DNA from: Pseudomonas sp. MM223
GTDB taxonomy: Bacteria; Pseudomonadota; Gammaproteobacteria; Pseudomonadales; Pseudomonadaceae
DNA: 64,000 nt
Direction: 5' to 3'
NCBI GenBank assembly: GCA_947090765.1
Contig: OX352322.1
Coordinates: 353,501-417,500, forward strand
Below are positions 27,008-34,835 of this stretch, one piece after another. The translations under genes and the position numbers were made by a program. The first letter of the stretch is position 1, and the number at the start of each line of letters is the position of its first letter. The notes beneath the pieces were generated by a model, which worked only from the letters and a program-made list of their open reading frames with translations, had not been told where the DNA came from and ran no database searches.

Positions 27008-28384
27008 ATGGCCATCAGCGTGTTCGACCTGTTCAAGATCGGTGTCGGGCCCTCCAGCTCCCACACCGTCGGCCCCATGCGTGCTGGCGCCCTGTTCGTT
27101 CAGGGCCTGCGCGAACGCGGCGAGCTGGAACGTGTAAAACGGATCGAAGTGCGCCTGTATGGCTCGCTGTCGGCCACCGGTATCGGTCACGGCACCGATA
27201 ACGCCACGGTCATGGGCCTGATGGGCGAGTGGCCTGACGCCATTGACCCGACCCAGATCGTGCCGCGTATCGCCGACCTGCGCGAAACCAACACGCTGCA
27301 GCTGGATAGCCGCTTGCCCATCGAGTTCGTCTGGGCCCGCGACATGCTGCTGCTGGACGAGAACCTGCCGTACCACCCCAACGCCATGACCCTGGTTGCC
27401 GAAGGCGAGCAGGGCGAGTTGCACCGCGACACGTATTACTCGGTGGGTGGCGGCTTTGTGGTCGATGCCGCCCAGGCTGCCAGCGGTGTGCTGGATGCCG
27501 ACCAGACGGTGCTGCCGTACGACTTCAACAGCGCCGCCGAACTGCTGCGCCTGTGCAAGCAAAACGACCTCAGCGTGTCGCAATTGATGATGGCCAACGA
27601 GAAGGTCTGGCGCAGCGAGGAAGAAATCCGCGCTGGCCTGTACAAGCTCTGGGAAGCCATGCAGGAATGCGTCAACAACGGCCTTAAATACGAAGGCACG
27701 CTGCCCGGCGGGCTGAACGTGCGCCGCCGCGCTGCCAAGCTGCACCGCAGCCTGCAGGAGATCGGCAAGCCTAACGTGATCGGCTCGACGATGAGCGCCA
27801 TGGAGTGGGTGAACCTGTTCGCCCTGGCGGTCAACGAAGAGAACGCCGCCGGCGGGCGCATGGTTACCGCGCCCACCAATGGCGCGGCCGGTATCATTCC
27901 GGCAGTGCTGCACTACTACATGCGCTTCAGCGATGAGGTGAACGAGTCCAGCGTGGTCGACTACTTCCTGGCTGCCGCCGCCGTGGGCATCCTGTGCAAG
28001 AAGAACGCGTCAATTTCCGGTGCCGAAGTCGGTTGCCAGGGTGAAGTCGGCTCGGCCTGCGCCATGGCGGCGGCAGGGCTTGCCGAAGTACTGGGCGCTA
28101 CCCCGCCACAGGTGGAGAACGCGGCTGAAATTGCTCTGGAGCACAACCTGGGCCTGACCTGCGACCCGGTCGGCGGGTTGGTGCAGGTGCCGTGCATCGA
28201 GCGCAACGCGATTGCTGCGGTAAAAGCCATCAATGCAGTGCAGATGGCGCTGCGCGGTGACGGTGAGCACTTCATTTCCCTCGACCAGGTGATCCGCACC
28301 ATGCGTGACACCGGCGCCGACATGCACGACAAGTACAAAGAGACTTCGCGCGGTGGCCTGGCGGTCAGCGCTATCGAATGCTGA
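27008..28384 (+). CDS. sdaB: L-serine ammonia-lyase (4Fe-4S L-serine dehydratase)
   Basis: 458 residues; start at 27008 after AGAGGTG, matching the family opening [20 protein letters not shown]. It deaminates L-serine to pyruvate. The N-terminal beta domain has [14 protein letters not shown] and [14 protein letters not shown]. The C-terminal alpha domain has cluster cysteines in [16 protein letters not shown] and [19 protein letters not shown]. An upstream extension to 26573 is rejected. Its place between cbcXWV and gbdR fits disposal of the serine formed at the end of glycine betaine degradation. The symbol follows the P. aeruginosa syntenic gene; sdaA is an equivalent name. Confidence 0.93.
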   Translation: MAISVFDLFKIGVGPSSSHTVGPMRAGALFVQGLRERGELERVKRIEVRLYGSLSATGIGHGTDNATVMGLMGEWPDAIDPTQIVPRIADLRETNTLQLDSRLPIEFVWARDMLLLDENLPYHPNAMTLVAEGEQGELHRDTYYSVGGGFVVDAAQAASGVLDADQTVLPYDFNSAAELLRLCKQNDLSVSQLMMANEKVWRSEEEIRAGLYKLWEAMQECVNNGLKYEGTLPGGLNVRRRAAKLHRSLQEIGKPNVIGSTMSAMEWVNLFALAVNEENAAGGRMVTAPTNGAAGIIPAVLHYYMRFSDEVNESSVVDYFLAAAAVGILCKKNASISGAEVGCQGEVGSACAMAAAGLAEVLGATPPQVENAAEIALEHNLGLTCDPVGGLVQVPCIERNAIAAVKAINAVQMALRGDGEHFISLDQVIRTMRDTGADMHDKYKETSRGGLAVSAIEC

Positions 28385-28400
28385 TCTTCTAGCGGACCTC

Positions 28401-28499
28401 AGGGGCCCCATCGCCGGCAAGCCAGCTCCCCAGGTACTCCACAGTGTTCAAACCCTGTGAAGCACCTGTGGGAGCTGGCTTGCCGGCGATGGGGCCCTT
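28401..28499. repeat. inverted REP pair
   Basis: GGGGCCCCATCGCCGGCAAG at the left and CTTGCCGGCGATGGGGCCC at the right, after the sdaB stop. Confidence 0.92.
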
Positions 28500-28570
28500 G
28501 AGGTTGATGCAGGTGCAACTTGATCCCCTATGCTCCCTGATGGTGCAAACGACGCCTACCGATCGTCGGG

Positions 28571-28624
28571 TGTCGTTATCAGTGCCTGTATTGTCGGTGA
28601 CACTCAAGAGTGTCGTTTCTGGGC
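28571..28624. promoter_or_regulatory. candidate operator upstream of gbdR
   Basis: Three GTCG-centred half-sites start at 28572 (TGTCGTTATCAGTG), 28593 (TGTCGGTGACAC) and 28612 (TGTCGTTTCTGG), about two helical turns apart. An inverted repeat GACACT-N4-AGTGTC at 28599-28614 overlaps them. They resemble the repeats ahead of cbcX, suggesting autoregulation by GbdR. The rest of the 28500-28895 gap shows no gene. Confidence 0.45.
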
Positions 28625-28895
28625 AACTTACACTGTACCTGTCACCAAATTGCTCAGCGGTTACACGCATAGCGCCTAGCACGCCTGTTTTGCGCTCATC
28701 CGCCAACTCGACCGAAGCACCTGATTTGCCCTGATGAAGGCGTCGTTTTCAGGTTTTTTTGTACAGCCGTTCAATTTCAGGCACGGCGTTTGCGTTGAGA
28801 TTGGCAACTAAGCCCCTGCACACGAAACAGGGGCAATAACAAGAAATCAGTGCTCGCCTGAAGCACACCCTGCATTTGTGTGAGGAGAAATCGCG

Positions 28896-30002
28896 ATGAC
28901 GTCGTACACCTCCGGGAACCCAACCCAGAACCGCACAGCCCCCCAGTCCATCGGGTTTCTTCTACTGGACAACTTCACCCTCATTTCGCTGGCATCGGCC
29001 GTCGAGCCGCTGCGCATGGCCAACCAGCTGTCTGGCCGCGAGCTGTACCGCTGGCATACGCTGACCGTCGATGGTGGCCAGGTGTGGGCCAGCGATGGTT
29101 TGCAGATCACCCCGGACGCCGCCATCAACAATGCTCCGCCCATCGACACCGTGATTGTCTGCGGGGGGGTTGGCATTCAGCGTTCGGTCACCCGTGAGCA
29201 CGTTACCTGGCTGCAATCGCAGGCCCGTCAGTCGCGCCGGCTGGGTGCGGTGTGTACCGGCAGCTGGGCGCTGGCCTGTGCCGGGCTGCTTGATGGCTTT
29301 GATTGCAGCGTGCACTGGGAATGCCTGGCCGCGATGCAGGAGGCCTTCCCACGGGTGAACATGAGCACCCGCCTGTTTACCCTCGACCGTAACCGCTTCA
29401 CCAGTTCCGGTGGCACTGCGCCGCTGGACATGATGCTGCACCTGATCAGCCGCGACCACGGTCGTGAACTGTCGGCGGCGATCTCCGAGATGTTTGTCTA
29501 CGAGCGCATCCGCAACGAGCAGGACCACCAGCGCGTGCCGCTCAAGCACATGCTGGGTACCAACCAGCCGAAGCTGCAGGAAATCGTCGCGCTGATGGAG
29601 GCCAACCTCGAAGAGCCGATCGACCTGGACGAACTGGCCGTGTACGTGTCGGTGTCGCGACGCCAGCTTGAGCGGTTGTTCCAGAAGTACCTGCATTGTT
29701 CCCCGTCGCGCTACTACCTGAAGCTGCGCCTGATCCGGGCGCGGCAGTTGCTGAAGCAGACGCCGATGTCGATCATCGAGGTGGCGTCGGTGTGTGGCTT
29801 TGTCTCCACCCCGCACTTCTCCAAGTGCTACCGCGAGTACTTCGGCATTCCGCCGCGTGACGAGCGCGTGGGTTCCAACACCGCGCAGCAGGTGGCGATG
29901 ATGCCGATTCCGCAAGCCATGACCCTGTCGCCGCACAGTGGGCCAATGGCGGCCCTGAGCCAGGCGCGCAACGAGTCGACGTTTGCCAGCGTAAGGCTCT
30001 GA
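28896..30002 (+). CDS. gbdR: AraC-family regulator GbdR (glycine betaine/dimethylglycine-responsive)
   Basis: 368 residues; start after TGAGGAG. Residues about 15-190 form a DJ-1/PfpI amidotransferase-like domain (IGFLLLDNFTLISLASAVEPLRMAN, GAVCTGSWALA). Residues about 230-325 form an AraC DNA-binding domain with two helix-turn-helix units (LDELAVYVSVSRRQLERLF and IIEVASVCGFVSTPHFSKCYR). Architecture, length and synteny with cbcXWV-sdaB match GbdR, the activator of glycine betaine catabolism genes. Its presumed targets gbcA/gbcB, dgcAB and cbcXWV are all in this window. The related CdhR lies 14 kb away. Confidence 0.9.
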   Translation: MTSYTSGNPTQNRTAPQSIGFLLLDNFTLISLASAVEPLRMANQLSGRELYRWHTLTVDGGQVWASDGLQITPDAAINNAPPIDTVIVCGGVGIQRSVTREHVTWLQSQARQSRRLGAVCTGSWALACAGLLDGFDCSVHWECLAAMQEAFPRVNMSTRLFTLDRNRFTSSGGTAPLDMMLHLISRDHGRELSAAISEMFVYERIRNEQDHQRVPLKHMLGTNQPKLQEIVALMEANLEEPIDLDELAVYVSVSRRQLERLFQKYLHCSPSRYYLKLRLIRARQLLKQTPMSIIEVASVCGFVSTPHFSKCYREYFGIPPRDERVGSNTAQQVAMMPIPQAMTLSPHSGPMAALSQARNESTFASVRL

Positions 30003-30012
30003 GACCGCGTCG

Positions 30013-30088
30013 CCTGCTCCCACAGGTACGACGCATGGCTTGAAGGCGATGCGGTCAATGTGGGAGCGGGCATGCCCGCGAAGAGGGC
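30013..30088. repeat. REP-like inverted pair
   Basis: GCTCCCACAGGT and, 40 bases on, TGTGGGAGCGGGCATGCCCG, a more degenerate pair after gbdR. Confidence 0.7.
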
Positions 30089-30115
30089 GACACAGGCAAC
30101 ACAAATCCATCTGTT

Positions 30116-30134
30116 GATAATGATTCTCGACTAC
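30116..30134 (+). promoter_or_regulatory. candidate Fur box upstream of the sigma factor gene
   Basis: GATAATGATTCTCGACTAC matches the first half of the Fur consensus perfectly and the second half partly, 43 bases ahead of the sigma factor start. It suggests iron-repressed expression. Confidence 0.6.
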
Positions 30135-30176
30135 AGGTAACATCGCCGCCCCCGAAACCCTCTGGCATACCCCTCC

Positions 30177-30677
30177 GTGGCGGACGACAAACTCCAGCTC
30201 TACCTGGCCCACCGGGCGGCATTGCTTGACTATGCCGCGCCGATCGTCGGCTGCCGCGCACGCGCCGAGGATGTTGTGCAGGAAGCCTGGCTGCGCTTCA
30301 GTCGCCAGCAGGACGATGCCGACATTCGCCACCCTGCCAGCTACCTGTACCGCATCGTGCGCAACCTGGCGCTCGACCAGACCCGCCGAACCGCCACCGA
30401 AAAGGCCCAACCCGGCGGTGATGAAATGCTTGCCGAGCTGCCCTCGACCAGCGCCTCGCCCGAGCAGGCGGTCACCCAGCAAAATGAACTCAGCGCCATC
30501 AGCCGAGCCCTCGAAGAGCTGCCCCAGCGCACCCGCGTGGCGTTCGAGATGCACCGCCTGGGCGGCCATACCCTGCAGGAAGTGGCCAGCCACCTGAACG
30601 TGTCTGTCAGCCTGGTGCACCAGCTGGTGCGCGATGCCCTGAGCCACTGCATGGCGCGCCTGGAGGACGACCTGTGA
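30177..30677 (+). CDS. ECF sigma factor, FecI type
   Basis: 166 residues from a GTG start. Sigma region 2 covers residues about 8-72 (YAAPIVGCRARAEDVVQEAWLR, SYLYRIVRNLALDQTR); region 4 covers about 105-160 (ALEELPQRTRVAFEMHRLGGHTLQEVASHLNVS). This is the iron-starvation type activated by a cell-surface signal through a FecR partner, and the FecR gene follows after 88 bases. A Fur-like box lies upstream. It should direct transcription of the TonB receptor at 31978 and the two genes behind it. Length and order match FecI-FecR-receptor units. Confidence 0.92.
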   Translation: MADDKLQLYLAHRAALLDYAAPIVGCRARAEDVVQEAWLRFSRQQDDADIRHPASYLYRIVRNLALDQTRRTATEKAQPGGDEMLAELPSTSASPEQAVTQQNELSAISRALEELPQRTRVAFEMHRLGGHTLQEVASHLNVSVSLVHQLVRDALSHCMARLEDDL

Positions 30678-30765
30678 AAAAACGCCAGGCTGCTGCGTCC
30701 TTTGCCGAGCGGGGTATCTCTGTGCGACCCTGCGCGCCCTTCAGCCCTCAGGAGCCTTGCCCGAC

Positions 30766-31728
30766 ATGACGTCCGCAGCCCCCCTATCCAGCCGCCGCGA
30801 GCAGGCCCTGGACTGGCTCCTGCGCCTGCAGCAGTCGCCTGACGATCCTCTGCTAAGGGGCGAGTTCGAGCAATGGTGTGCCAGCGACGCGGCCAATGCC
30901 CAGGCCTACTACAAGGCCGAACGGGTCTGGCAACTTACCGGGCAGCTGGCGCCAACCACCACCGAACAGTGGCCTAGGGCCGAAGTGGTCGCCCTGCCGG
31001 TCAAGCGCCAGCCAAGGCGGCGCTGGTGGCTGGGGGCAGCCGTTGCAGCCTGCCTGTTGGTGGCCGTTGCGCCGTCACTGAGCTTGCGTTTACAGGCCGA
31101 CTACCGCACCGCACAAGGCGAAACCCGTGACATCACGCTGGCCGATGGCAGTGTGGTGCAGTTGGACAGCGATACCGCCATCGCCGTGGACTACAGCGGC
31201 GATCATCGCGATGTGAAGCTGCTCACCGGCCAGGCGTTTTTCGAGGTGATGCCCGACAAGGCCAAGCCGTTCCATGTGCGTGCCGATCACCTGAAGGTCA
31301 CGGTGACCGGCACCGCGTTCAACGTCGAGCTGCGGCCTGGGCAGGTAGGGGTGGATGTGCAGCATGGCTCGGTACGGGTCGAGGACTCGGCCGATGCGCA
31401 AGTGCTGGCGCGCGCACTGACGGCTGGGCAGCGGCTGCGGTATGCCGATGGGCGGGTGCAGTTGCAGGCCTTCGTGCCGTCGCAAGCGGCTGCCTGGCGG
31501 CAGGGGCAGTTGATTGCCGATGACCAGACGGTGACCGAGCTGGTGCAGGCGCTAGCGCCGTACATGCCGGGCAAGGTGATGCTGCGTGACGATGCCTTGG
31601 GGGCCAAGCGGGTGACCGGTGTGTACGACCTGCGCAGGCCTGAGGCGGCATTGCGTGCAGTGGTTCGGCCGCATGGTGGCGAGGTCCGCAGCTATGGGCC
31701 TTGGCTGCTGGTGCTGAGTAAACCTTGA
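30766..31728 (+). CDS. FecR-type anti-sigma / signal-transducing protein
   Basis: 320 residues from ATG 30766; a TTG nine bases upstream is an alternative but sits too close to the GGAG at 30751. The N-terminal cytoplasmic domain (DUF4880, EQALDWLLRLQQSPDDPLLRGEFEQWCAS) holds the sigma factor. A membrane segment lies at about residues 86-106 (WWLGAAVAACLLVAVAPSLS). The periplasmic FecR domain has TAQGETRDITLADGSVVQLDSDT and VTGTAFNVELRPGQVGVDVQHGSV. The C-terminal part should contact the STN domain of the receptor encoded next. No other sigma/anti-sigma pair is in the window, so pairing is unambiguous. Confidence 0.92.
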   Translation: MTSAAPLSSRREQALDWLLRLQQSPDDPLLRGEFEQWCASDAANAQAYYKAERVWQLTGQLAPTTTEQWPRAEVVALPVKRQPRRRWWLGAAVAACLLVAVAPSLSLRLQADYRTAQGETRDITLADGSVVQLDSDTAIAVDYSGDHRDVKLLTGQAFFEVMPDKAKPFHVRADHLKVTVTGTAFNVELRPGQVGVDVQHGSVRVEDSADAQVLARALTAGQRLRYADGRVQLQAFVPSQAAAWRQGQLIADDQTVTELVQALAPYMPGKVMLRDDALGAKRVTGVYDLRRPEAALRAVVRPHGGEVRSYGPWLLVLSKP

Positions 31729-31734
31729 GATTGC

Positions 31735-31838
31735 CGGGGCCGCTTTGCGGCCTTTCGCGGCGCAAGGCCGCTCCTACATGGAGTATGCGGTCTCCTGTAG
31801 GAGCGGCCTTGTGCCGCGATGGGCTGCGCAGCAGCCCC
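31735..31838. repeat. inverted REP pair between fecR-type gene and receptor gene
   Basis: GGGGCCGCTTTGCGGCCTTT...GGCCGCTCCTACA and TGTAGGAGCGGCC...GCGCAGCAGCCCC. The region after it (31850-31977) is AT-rich with GATACCGATTCGTATTC at about 31921-31937, a possible control site ahead of the receptor gene. Confidence 0.9.
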
Positions 31839-31977
31839 AAAAATCCTCCCGCAAAATTAATTTCACAATTTTCTGAAAATTCCCCGCACTGCCCCGTCTT
31901 CTCCCCCGCGCGCAACAACTGATACCGATTCGTATTCTATTTTGCAGCCCGGCGATTGCCGGGGGTGGGGATGTGGG

Positions 31978-34809
31978 ATGACTGAAACATCAAGCCGGAA
32001 GCCGCGCAGCGCGCGGGGTTGGTCGTTGCGCCTGAAAAATGCCGGCGGCGCGGGCATGCTGGGGTTGTGTGCCCTGCTGAACCAGCCGCCAGCCCACGCC
32101 CAGCCAGAGGCTGAGCATGCCGAACTCAGCCAGGTACATGCGTTCAGCATCCCAAGCCAGGACCTGGCCATCGCCCTGATCACCTTCGGCCAGCAAAGCG
32201 GGCTGCAGGTCAGCGTCGACCCCGACTTGCTTGAGGGCCTGAGCTCTACCGCTGTCAGCGGCAACCTCAGCAACGAGGCAGCACTGTCGCGATTGCTGCA
32301 AAGCAGTGGTATCACCTGGGAGTTCGAGGCGGGCACGTTCGTCTTCCGCTTGCTGCACAGCGACGGCCAGGGCCCGCTGGAGTTGCACAACACCGTGGTG
32401 CTGGGGCAGACCGAAGAAAACAGCTACATGGGTGCTACGGTCATCGGCAGCAAGGCGATCAAGGCCTTCCCGGGCGCCAATGGCGACATCACCACGCTGC
32501 TGCAGATGCACCCCAGCGTGCAATTCAGCACCCGCCAGCAAAACTCCAACACGCCGGGTGAAATTGCCCCGGCGGACATCAGCATCAACGGTGCCAAGTA
32601 CTACCAGAACAATTTCATGATCGACGGCATCTCGATCAACAACGACCTCGACCCCGGCGCCCATGGTTACAACGATGTTCGCCAGTTCGATTCCACCCCA
32701 AGCCGCTCCCACGGCATTGCCCTGGATGCCGACCTGTTGCAGGAGGTAAAGGTCTACGACAGCAACGTCCCGGCCGAATATGGCGGTTTCAACGGCGGGG
32801 TGGTTGATGCGATCACCCGCCGCCCAAGCAAGGATTTTCACGGCAAATTCTCGTATGCCATGAGCCGGTCGGCCTGGACCAGCTACCACATTACTGAAGC
32901 CGACCAGGAAAATTTCGACCTGGCCTCGGATGAGCAGTACCAGCCTGAATTCGAGAAGACCACCGTGCGCGGCATGCTCGAAGGCCACCTCACCGATAAC
33001 TTCGGTGCCATCCTGGCGTTCTCGCAAAAACGCTCGATACTGCCGCTCAATGCCTACAGCGATGGCTACGAAGGTGACAACGGGCCTTCGCGCAAGGACC
33101 AGACCCGCGAGCTGACCAATTACATGCTCAAGACCTACTGGAGCGTGAATGACCAGCTCACCCTGGACAGCTCGTTCATCTACGGCCCTGGCGAAAACAC
33201 CTACTTCCGCGCCAACCAGCGCAACTCCGAGTTCGTGACCGAAGAGGGCGGCTATCAAGGCTCGGTAAAAGCCACCTGGCTGGCTGACAATGCCACCTGG
33301 ACCCACACCCTGGCATTGACCCGGCTGACCAGTTCGCGCGATTCCGAGCAGAACGACTACATCAACTGGTACTACTCCGACGTCAAGAACTGGGGCAAGT
33401 CGTTGAGCAACACCTCACGCAGTGCCGAGGGTGCCTATGGCGACCTCGACCAGACCCAGGAGGGCCTGGACTACGCGGTGAAGGCCGAGTGGTTGCCGGT
33501 GTGGTTCGGTGGCGTGGCGCACTCCTTCGTCACCGGCATGGACCTCTCCTACAAGCGGGCCACCTGGGAGCGATCCACCGCGGCCAGCAGCGTCACCATG
33601 AACAAGCGTGACGACGGCAGCAGCTGCGGTGACGACCCATACTGCTCGGTTGGCCAGTTGCTCAATGGCAACACCCGGCAATGGGCCGACTCACGCATGG
33701 AGTATCAAGCGGGCAAGATCGACCAGGACGAGAAGAAGTACGCGTTCTACCTGCAGGACAGCATCCAGCTTGGCAAGTTGGGCCTGCGCCCGGGTGTTCG
33801 GCTGGAAGGCGATGACTACATGGAGAAAAAGACCATCGCCCCGCGCTTTGCCGGCGATTACGACTTCTTTGGTGACCGCTCCACGGTGCTGACCTTCGGT
33901 GCCAACCGCTACTACGGCCGCAACCTGTTCAAGACCCGCCTCAACGACGGCCGCGGCCAGCTCAATGTGCGCTACGTGCGCGCCGGCCAGGACTCACCCT
34001 GGATCGAGGCAACCCGAGTGGCCAACGACACGCGCTTCTCGACGCTGGACATCCCCTATGACGATGAGCTCACCCTCGGTATCGAGCAGCTGTGGCTGAA
34101 CACCCTGTTCGACCTGAAGTACGTCAACCGCAAGGGGCGCGACAAGATCGTGCGTTCTTACTCCAGTGTCGAAGACCTGCCAGCGCTGCCCGGCTACCGC
34201 AGCAACTACTACATCTACACCAACCAAGGTCGCAGCGAGAGCGACACGGTGACGCTGACGGTGACACCCCAGCAAGAACTCAAGTTGTTTGGCACCAGCA
34301 CCAGTGCCCAGTTTGCGGCAGGCTGGCAGCGCAGCGAAGACTCGTACACCGACTACGACTCGATTCTCGACAGTGAAGAATACGACGGCAATGCCGTGCT
34401 CTACGACGGCAAGCGCATGGACTTCGTCGAACTGCCACCGAACAACTTCAACCGCCCATGGACCGCACGGCTGACCACCATCACCGAGATTCCCGCCTGG
34501 CACATGAGCATCAGCAACTTCCTGCGCTTCCGTAGCAAATACAAGCAGATCATCGACACCAATCGCAAGGTCGACCTCAATGGCGAAACCCTCAGCGTAT
34601 ACGAGGCTGCACCGGTTGGCAGTGCCATGACCTGGGACATGCAAGTGTACTGGGGCTCGCCTACCGCCAAGGACCAGGCAGTGTTCGCCTCTGTCGACAT
34701 CACCAACGTCGCCGACAAGATCAACCCGACCGTCAGCGCTGGCTCCCAGGCCGTTACCCGCTACGAAGTCGGCCGCCAGTACTGGCTGGAAGTCGGCTAC
34801 CGCTTCTAA
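31978..34809 (+). CDS. TonB-dependent outer-membrane transducer, YddB/FusA-like with STN signalling domain
   Basis: 943 residues. The signal peptide ends near residue 41 (PPAHA). Residues about 53-125 form the STN domain (FSIPSQDLAIALITFGQQSG), used to signal to FecR. The plug follows: ATVIGSKAIKAFPGANGDIT, ADISINGAKYYQNNFMIDGI and VKVYDSNVPAEYGGFNGGVV. These plug motifs resemble E. coli YddB and the ferredoxin receptor FusA rather than ordinary siderophore receptors. The beta barrel ends in the expected aromatic terminus YWLEVGYRF. The next two genes encode an M16 peptidase and an SbmA/YddA-type transporter, so the ligand is probably a protein or peptide. Ligand identity is inference. Confidence 0.88.
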   Translation: MTETSSRKPRSARGWSLRLKNAGGAGMLGLCALLNQPPAHAQPEAEHAELSQVHAFSIPSQDLAIALITFGQQSGLQVSVDPDLLEGLSSTAVSGNLSNEAALSRLLQSSGITWEFEAGTFVFRLLHSDGQGPLELHNTVVLGQTEENSYMGATVIGSKAIKAFPGANGDITTLLQMHPSVQFSTRQQNSNTPGEIAPADISINGAKYYQNNFMIDGISINNDLDPGAHGYNDVRQFDSTPSRSHGIALDADLLQEVKVYDSNVPAEYGGFNGGVVDAITRRPSKDFHGKFSYAMSRSAWTSYHITEADQENFDLASDEQYQPEFEKTTVRGMLEGHLTDNFGAILAFSQKRSILPLNAYSDGYEGDNGPSRKDQTRELTNYMLKTYWSVNDQLTLDSSFIYGPGENTYFRANQRNSEFVTEEGGYQGSVKATWLADNATWTHTLALTRLTSSRDSEQNDYINWYYSDVKNWGKSLSNTSRSAEGAYGDLDQTQEGLDYAVKAEWLPVWFGGVAHSFVTGMDLSYKRATWERSTAASSVTMNKRDDGSSCGDDPYCSVGQLLNGNTRQWADSRMEYQAGKIDQDEKKYAFYLQDSIQLGKLGLRPGVRLEGDDYMEKKTIAPRFAGDYDFFGDRSTVLTFGANRYYGRNLFKTRLNDGRGQLNVRYVRAGQDSPWIEATRVANDTRFSTLDIPYDDELTLGIEQLWLNTLFDLKYVNRKGRDKIVRSYSSVEDLPALPGYRSNYYIYTNQGRSESDTVTLTVTPQQELKLFGTSTSAQFAAGWQRSEDSYTDYDSILDSEEYDGNAVLYDGKRMDFVELPPNNFNRPWTARLTTITEIPAWHMSISNFLRFRSKYKQIIDTNRKVDLNGETLSVYEAAPVGSAMTWDMQVYWGSPTAKDQAVFASVDITNVADKINPTVSAGSQAVTRYEVGRQYWLEVGYRF

Positions 34810-34835
34810 CACCATAAAAAACCGTGGATTACCTG

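Noticed and set aside
28962..30647. A 561-codon minus-strand open frame opposite gbdR and the sigma gene
   Set aside because: Shadow frame; both plus-strand genes have clear family motifs and start signals.
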